Assembly (NCBI RefSeq): GCF_001708965.1
Contig: NZ_LVJW01000006.1
Span: 1-64,000, forward strand
Direction of reading: 5' to 3'
DNA: 64,000 nucleotides
From: Candidatus Thiodiazotropha endoloripes
GTDB lineage: Bacteria > Pseudomonadota > Gammaproteobacteria > Chromatiales > Chromatiaceae
The notes beneath the pieces are model-generated. The model worked only from the letters and a program-made list of their open reading frames with translations, was not told the origin of the DNA and did no database searches. Below are positions 58,932-64,000 of the stretch, piece by piece; the stretch's first letter is position 1; every line of letters begins with the position of its first letter. Both the position numbers and the translations under genes were made by a program.

Positions 58932-60794
58932 ATGGGCCTCAAACGAAAGACAACCACATTTTTTTTCATCCTCACTGTGATCATGGTGGCTGCCCTGGTG
59001 GGGGCCAGCCTTTTCTCTTTCAGGTATTTTGCTCTCAGCACCGCCGAAGATCAGGCCCGAACAGCCGCAGAAATCGTCCGGGTGCATCTTACCGAGTCGA
59101 TGGTCAATGGGACGATCGATAAGCGCAAGACTTTTCTCGATCGGTTGGCTGCGGTCAAGGGACTGTTCAATGTCAGAGTGGTGCGGGGACCCGGGGTGGT
59201 AAAACAATTCGGAGCCGGCCTGAAATCTGAACAGCAACTCGATTCCATCGACAAACAGGTAATTCAAACGGCAAAACCCTTCTTCGGCCTGGTCGATTCC
59301 AGTGGTAACCAACTGTTTCGCGCCACCATTCCATACGTGGCACAGAGTGAAAATGAGCCACACTGCCTGCAGTGCCATCAGGTGGCAAAAGGCGATGTGC
59401 TGGGCGCTATATCACTCTACCTCTCCATTGAGGAACAACGTGACCAGGCATTTCTGATCGTGCTGTTCATGGCTTTAGTGATTGGATTGTTTGCCGTTGT
59501 CTCCATGGGATTCTCAAGACGCCTGATCAAACCGCTGATCGACACAGCTGAAGCGGTTCAACTTGCGGTTCACGGGGCACGCAAAGGGGATTTTTCAGCC
59601 AGAATCCAGCATCAGAGCGACGATGAGGTGGGACAGATCGCAAAAGACCTCAACATCCTGCTGGTTCTGTTGAGCAAAGGCCTTGAAGGAATCGCCCACA
59701 AAGTAGCCGGATTGATTCGCTACAACCAACCGATCGGTGAGAATCAGCTGGCGACAACCATCGAAATGGTGGAGAGCCTTGAGGACGTCTCCCGGTTCAA
59801 ACAGGCGATTGAAGAAGATGAGACCAAGGAGGAGGTCTACTGGCGTCTATCAAAAGTGATCAATGACGATTTCATGATCGATCACTTCTCAATTTATGAA
59901 GTGGCATCAAGCAAAAACAAACTCAAACCCATGGTGGTTGACGGGGTTCCGGGACACGACTGTTGTTGGTGCGACCCGCAGATCCTGGTTCGCGCCGATG
60001 CCTGCCGCGCCAAACGTACCGGACATGTGGTGGATGGTATGAGCACAACCGGTATCTGTACAGCCTTCTCCCCCAGGGAAGATCTGGAGGATGCCTATCA
60101 TGTCTGCATACCAATGATACAGTCGGGTTCCGTAGGCGGTGTCGTACAGGTCGTGACCGATCGAGACCGCAAGGCCCTGGCCTGCAACATGATGCCCTTT
60201 ATCGAGGTCTACCTGAGAGAGGCCGCACCGGTACTGGAGGCGAAAAGGCTGATGAGCACCCTGAGGGAATCAGCACTACGTGACCCGATGACCGGCCTTC
60301 ACAACAGGCGGTTTCTGCAAGAGTACGTGGACATTCTTGTCTCCTACACCGATCGCAACAAAAGCAGCTTTTCCGTGCTGATGGCCGATCTGGACTATTT
60401 CAAACAGATCAATGACACCTATGGGCATGAAGCTGGGGATGCCACACTGAAGGCGCTGGCGAAAACACTGACCAGCTGCGTAAGGGCCTCCGATCTTGTG
60501 ATCCGTTACGGTGGTGAGGAGTTCCTGATTATTTTACGTGATACGGATCCGGAGATGAGCCTGCAGGTTGCCGAAAAAATACGCGAAGCCATCGAAAACA
60601 TGAAAGTGGAGCTGACAGGCACCGTCGTTCAGAGAACCATTTCCGTCGGCGTCTCCGGTTACCCCGATGACAGCAGTAGCTTCTGGCAAGTGGTCAAGTA
60701 TGCGGACGTTGCTCTCTACCAGGCAAAAGATACCGGGCGTAATAAGGTTCTCCGTTTTATCCCGGAGATGTGGAAAGAGGATGATGCGTATTGA
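58932..60794 (+). CDS. Membrane haem-binding diguanylate cyclase
   Basis: A 620-residue sensor. Membrane segment at about 10-30, a periplasmic domain with a c-type haem motif HCLQCH (Cys145, Cys148, His149), a second membrane segment at about 175-195, HAMP (about 200-255), a GAF-like region with a Cys-rich patch (HDCCWCDPQ ... ADACRAK ... GICTAF), and a C-terminal GGDEF domain. The active motif is GGEEF (527-531) and the inhibitory RxxD site (RASD, 518-521) is five residues upstream. It should make c-di-GMP in response to redox or a haem ligand such as NO, CO or O2. ATG 58932 fits AGGAGGGG; an ATG at 58911 would put that site inside the gene. Confidence 0.87.
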   Translation: MGLKRKTTTFFFILTVIMVAALVGASLFSFRYFALSTAEDQARTAAEIVRVHLTESMVNGTIDKRKTFLDRLAAVKGLFNVRVVRGPGVVKQFGAGLKSEQQLDSIDKQVIQTAKPFFGLVDSSGNQLFRATIPYVAQSENEPHCLQCHQVAKGDVLGAISLYLSIEEQRDQAFLIVLFMALVIGLFAVVSMGFSRRLIKPLIDTAEAVQLAVHGARKGDFSARIQHQSDDEVGQIAKDLNILLVLLSKGLEGIAHKVAGLIRYNQPIGENQLATTIEMVESLEDVSRFKQAIEEDETKEEVYWRLSKVINDDFMIDHFSIYEVASSKNKLKPMVVDGVPGHDCCWCDPQILVRADACRAKRTGHVVDGMSTTGICTAFSPREDLEDAYHVCIPMIQSGSVGGVVQVVTDRDRKALACNMMPFIEVYLREAAPVLEAKRLMSTLRESALRDPMTGLHNRRFLQEYVDILVSYTDRNKSSFSVLMADLDYFKQINDTYGHEAGDATLKALAKTLTSCVRASDLVIRYGGEEFLIILRDTDPEMSLQVAEKIREAIENMKVELTGTVVQRTISVGVSGYPDDSSSFWQVVKYADVALYQAKDTGRNKVLRFIPEMWKEDDAY

Positions 60795-60971
60795 GATGAT
60801 AGATCGTCTACCCGATACATCGGATGAGATCTCACCATCTCTTACCATTTACTCACGATCCACAAGCTGTTGGCAATTCTTACCAAAGCAGTATAATTCT
60901 CAATCTGACAGTGACGGTCTGTGTTAGGTGCAACATACCCACTCTTAACCTGGCCAGATGCAAGGTTCACT

Positions 60972-61002
60972 AGGGCCTGTTAACACGAATCCAATTGGCC
61001 CT
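60972..61002. repeat. 31-bp dispersed palindromic repeat, copy 3
   Basis: AGGGCC ... GGCCCT with the GTTAACACGAATCC spacer, matching copies at 14236 and 19666. Confidence 0.75.
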
Positions 61003-61057
61003 AGAAACCGACCACTTCAATTATCTAAAAGATTGACTCGATACGAGACGTGCTACC

Positions 61058-61591
61058 GTGGGAAATACACTACAAGATCAACTCCTGAAAACCGGATTGG
61101 TTGATAAAAACAAGGCCAACAAAGCCAGCAAAGAGCTTCGCAAACAATCACGTCAGCAGCGCAACAAGAAAGAGACAGCCCAACCTACGGCACAACAGCT
61201 GAAACAGCAGGAGAAAGCGGCAAAAGACCGGGAACTCAACCTGCGTCGAGAAGAAGCCCGAAAACAGCGGGAAATCGCCGGTCAGATCAAACAGCTGGTC
61301 GAAGCCCATCGCCACCCACGCAGCAATGACGAAGATGACAAACCCTTCTATTTCGACAACAAGGGCAAAGTCAAACAGATGTATGTATCAGCGGAGACCC
61401 ATAAACTGATCATCTCTAAAAAACTCGTCATTGTGAATTGCAATGGGGTATTCGAGTTGGTTCCGAATGAAATCGCGGAAAAAATACGTCAGCGTAATCC
61501 CAGCCTGGTCATCGACCTGACCGAGGAAAAGCCAAGCTCGGAGGACGATCCCTATGCTGATTATCAGGTACCTGATGATTTGATCTGGTAA
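61058..61591 (+). CDS. DUF2058 family protein
   Basis: A 177-residue protein of the family of E. coli YaiL (DUF2058). It begins with GTG and reads MGNTLQDQLLKTGLVDKNKA. Residues 15-90 are a highly charged coiled coil; the C-terminal part has the conserved PFYFDNKGKVKQMYVS. Function is unknown in the family. Monocistronic. Confidence 0.85.
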   Translation: MGNTLQDQLLKTGLVDKNKANKASKELRKQSRQQRNKKETAQPTAQQLKQQEKAAKDRELNLRREEARKQREIAGQIKQLVEAHRHPRSNDEDDKPFYFDNKGKVKQMYVSAETHKLIISKKLVIVNCNGVFELVPNEIAEKIRQRNPSLVIDLTEEKPSSEDDPYADYQVPDDLIW

Positions 61592-62051
61592 AAACTCTCC
61601 TAGGGTTTGAAGGGTATAAGCCATGGCAGTGACACACATTCAAAGATTGAGAATCTTCACAGGGTAAGATTAAACAGACCTGAATGGTGCTTACTCAAAC
61701 CCTATTTGGTGGGGCATGGCCCCACCAGTTTCGCTTTGATTTAACACAATGAAACACCTTGGCGCTTACTGAGCGACCATCAGTCTTAAGGTTAGCAAGA
61801 AGGTAAAGCACCGCCATGATCATCTAAGAAACACACACGCACTGATTTTTTCCGGTCATCAGCACCCGGCAAAGGGGAGGTGCTTATAGTCTTGCTGCTG
61901 GTTGGATTGAATGTTAAAGAGACAACAGTGAATTTGAATACAAACTTGGTTCGAATTCCCAGTTTAAATCTCGACGATTGGATACTCAGATAGGCCATGC
62001 GAGTATCAATGATTGCGAGTTAATGTAGAGAGTATGCCAATAGCAGAATCT
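61592..62051. other. Intergenic region between DUF2058 gene and tilS
   Basis: No gene is supported. It contains a strong hairpin at 61707-61727 (next entry). A 68-codon minus-strand frame at 61792-61998 is not convincing. Confidence 0.5.
61707..61727. terminator. Strong short hairpin
   Basis: TGGTGGGGC/GCCCCACCA, 9 pairs around ATG. GTTTCG follows, so T-run support is weak. It may end the DUF2058 transcript. Confidence 0.45.
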
Positions 62052-63386
62052 CTATTCGGGTATGCTTCGGGAGATTTGAAGCAGAATACCCTGCTCACTT
62101 TCAGCCACTGAAAATCCTTCACAGGTGACCAATCCGGGAACTGCAGCCAACTCTCCGTCGATATAGATCAAGGGTGTTTGAGCCCTTTTCCAGGGGGGCA
62201 CTCCACGCTCCTGGAAAAGCTTTTTCAGGGATTTGTGATGACCACGACCAGCCGGAACACAACGCTCACCACCCTGACGGAATCGGACTTCAACCTTTCC
62301 CTGTTGCCAGCGCTCTCTATCCAGGCCTGCTGAACCAACTGTTGCAATCAGGATTCCCAACTCACATGGCAGTACCAGCTTCTCTTTATTCTGCCAGTCA
62401 ATGGACTCCGGCAGGGGTTCCGCAGGTCTGCTTTGTCTGAGGATCAGATCATCCCGATAGCGGCGAATCTCCCAGCCACTCCAGACTACCAACGGTTCTG
62501 CATCCTCGCGCCCGTGAATCGACTCTTTTTCAATCCGCATCAACTTTTTTGAGTTGGGCATTGGCGCCCCGTTGAGTTCGATCCAGAAGCGCAACAGATG
62601 TCTGATCCGCATTGAAGACATCTCCCGCAACAACGCCACTGAAAGGCTGCCGGACTGGGCCTTTTGCACCCGCTCCAGCTCCACGGCCATCTCCTCCCTT
62701 GCCAGTGTCAGCATCTCACCACTGAAGCGGGCGGAGCGGGCGAGGGTAACTGGGGCCGCAGGCCAACGGGACTGCAGCAGAGGCATCACACGGTGGCGGA
62801 TAAAGTTACGGTCAAATCGCTGATCCTGATTGGATGGATCCTCCTGCCAGCGTAACCCCTTCTCTTCTGCATAGGCCTCGATCGACTGCCTGGATTGATG
62901 CAACAGGGGTCTTGCCAACCAGCCTGGAGAGAATTCGCTGAGCAGAGGCATTGCCGCCAGACCAGCCGGACCGCCACCTCTCAGCAGCTGCAGCAACAGG
63001 GTTTCAGCCTGGTCGTCCTGGTGCTGAGCCGTGAGCAACAGGTCACCGGGTGAGAGCTGTCTGGCCAAAGCCTGATAACGGGCTGCGCGGGCCAGAGCCT
63101 CAAGGCTGTGACCCTTTTTCGGTTGCAGATCAAGCGCCAGGGTAATCAGGGGAATACGATAGCCGGCACAAACCGCTTCGCAGTGCTGCTGCCAGGCATC
63201 CGCTCCGGCCTGTAAACCATGATGAACATGGATCGCCTGCAGGGGATAAGGGAGCTGCGGAACAAGCTCATGCAGTAGATGGAGCAGCACGCATGAGTCC
63301 AGACCGCCGCTGAATGCCAGATAACAACAGCCTGCCTGTGGCAGGCTGTCGAGAGTCTGTTTCAATTGGTCTGGTGAGAGGGACAC
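62052..63386 (-). CDS. tilS: tRNA(Ile)-lysidine synthetase
   Basis: A 444-residue enzyme that converts C34 of tRNA-Ile(CAU) to lysidine. The PP-loop is FSGGLDSCVLLHLL, followed by LLTAQHQDDQAETLLLQLLRGG. The C-terminal TilS domains have VRFRQGGERCVPAGRGHHKSLK. It lies 16 bp after accA, a common gammaproteobacterial arrangement. Confidence 0.96.
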   Translation of the reverse strand: MSLSPDQLKQTLDSLPQAGCCYLAFSGGLDSCVLLHLLHELVPQLPYPLQAIHVHHGLQAGADAWQQHCEAVCAGYRIPLITLALDLQPKKGHSLEALARAARYQALARQLSPGDLLLTAQHQDDQAETLLLQLLRGGGPAGLAAMPLLSEFSPGWLARPLLHQSRQSIEAYAEEKGLRWQEDPSNQDQRFDRNFIRHRVMPLLQSRWPAAPVTLARSARFSGEMLTLAREEMAVELERVQKAQSGSLSVALLREMSSMRIRHLLRFWIELNGAPMPNSKKLMRIEKESIHGREDAEPLVVWSGWEIRRYRDDLILRQSRPAEPLPESIDWQNKEKLVLPCELGILIATVGSAGLDRERWQQGKVEVRFRQGGERCVPAGRGHHKSLKKLFQERGVPPWKRAQTPLIYIDGELAAVPGLVTCEGFSVAESEQGILLQISRSIPE

Positions 63387-63402
63387 GGGAGATCCCTGAG
63401 GA

Positions 63403-64000
63403 TTACTCCCCGGAGAACTGGCCGTACTGCATCAACCGCTGATAGCGGGTATCGAGCAGTTTGTCGATGGCCATACTGGTGATGTTGTCGATGCCTTCCA
63501 GCAGCGCGTGCTTGAGGTTCTTCGCCATGGTTTCGATATCCCGATGGGCTCCACCAAGGGGCTCGGCAACGATTTCATCAATCAAACCGAGCTCTTTCAG
63601 CCGATCGGAGGTAATCCCCATGGCTTCCGCCGCCAATGGCGCCTTTTCAGCACTCTTCCACAGGATCGAGGCACACCCCTCCGGTGAAATCACCGAATAG
63701 GTGCTGTACTCCAGCATCAAAATCCGGTCCCCGACACCGATCGCCAGGGCGCCACCGGAACCGCCTTCTCCAATCACCGTACAGATAATCGGCGTTCTCA
63801 GACCGGACATCACCTTGAGATTACGTGCAATCGCCTCACTCTGCCCCCGCTCCTCAGCACCGACCCCAGGATAGGCTCCCGGGGTATCGATGAAGGTCAT
63901 GATCGGCAGTTTGAAACGCTCTGCCAGCTCCATCAGTCGCAACGCCTTGCGGTAACCCTCAGGGCGAGGCATGCCGAAATTCCGATAGAGCTTGTCCTTG
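63403..64000 (-). CDS. accA: Acetyl-CoA carboxylase carboxyltransferase alpha subunit (partial)
   Basis: The C-terminal 198 residues of AccA; the 5' end lies beyond the right edge. The frame continues upstream of the Met at 63972 as KDKLYRNFG, which shows that Met is internal. Signatures: [35 protein letters not shown] and [10 protein letters not shown]. It forms malonyl-CoA with AccD and AccBC for fatty acid synthesis. Confidence 0.97.
   Translation of the reverse strand, partial: KDKLYRNFGMPRPEGYRKALRLMELAERFKLPIMTFIDTPGAYPGVGAEERGQSEAIARNLKVMSGLRTPIICTVIGEGGSGGALAIGVGDRILMLEYSTYSVISPEGCASILWKSAEKAPLAAEAMGITSDRLKELGLIDEIVAEPLGGAHRDIETMAKNLKHALLEGIDNITSMAIDKLLDTRYQRLMQYGQFSGE

Overview
The window looks like chromosome of a gammaproteobacterium, probably a sulfur-oxidising relative of Chromatiales/Sedimenticola/Thiodiazotropha. 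That placement is an inference. It rests on the gene order carA-carB-greA-yhbY-rlmE-ftsH ... folP-glmM-tpiA-secG-tRNA-Leu-nuoA to nuoN-tRNA-fMet, on a TsdA-like dihaem cytochrome next to a SulP transporter, and on several c-di-GMP proteins. No phage, plasmid or CRISPR locus is visible.

Layout. 1-7.2 kb: the N-terminal part of a giant VCBS-repeat adhesin (minus strand, running off the left edge), divergent from a three-gene type I secretion operon with two different ABC proteins and an HlyD adaptor. 7.7-22.4 kb: an accessory region on the plus strand holding two SulP anion transporters, a PhnD-like binding protein overlapping a PAS-GGDEF-EAL protein, a repeat-rich small lipoprotein, a multidomain protein with an intact receiver domain and degenerate GGDEF/EAL domains, a TsdA-like cytochrome and a large lipoprotein with calcium-binding-type repeats. 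22.7-41.9 kb: a minus-strand housekeeping block with initiator tRNA, all 13 nuo genes (nuoN to nuoA in map order), tRNA-Leu(GAG), secG, tpiA, glmM and folP. 42-48 kb: an island that separates folP from ftsH. It holds an HTH regulator, a divergent small ORF with tandem terminator hairpins, a hairpin-rich untranslated region, an unrecognised EIQSDW-motif protein, rtcB, a short basic protein with a long hairpin inside its reading frame (ArfA-like), dodecin, a Kbp-like BON-LysM protein and mazG. 48-57.5 kb: ftsH, rlmE, yhbY, greA, carB, carA and a trxC-like thioredoxin. A terminal-inverted-repeat element carrying a broken GxxExxY gene lies between carA and carB. 57.7-64 kb: cnoX, a haem-containing diguanylate cyclase, a DUF2058 gene, tilS and the 3' part of accA.

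How the genes work together. The nuo operon supplies complex I. The ftsH to car block is translation, protein quality-control and pyrimidine/arginine metabolism. The adhesin plus type I exporter and the three c-di-GMP proteins suggest control of attachment. The most interesting region is the 42-46 kb island, which combines RNA ligation (RtcB) with what may be a ribosome-rescue factor regulated through its own truncated mRNA, behind a structured leader. Several short palindromic or inverted-repeat elements are scattered between genes: a 31-bp palindrome in three copies, and a TIR element in two copies inside operons.
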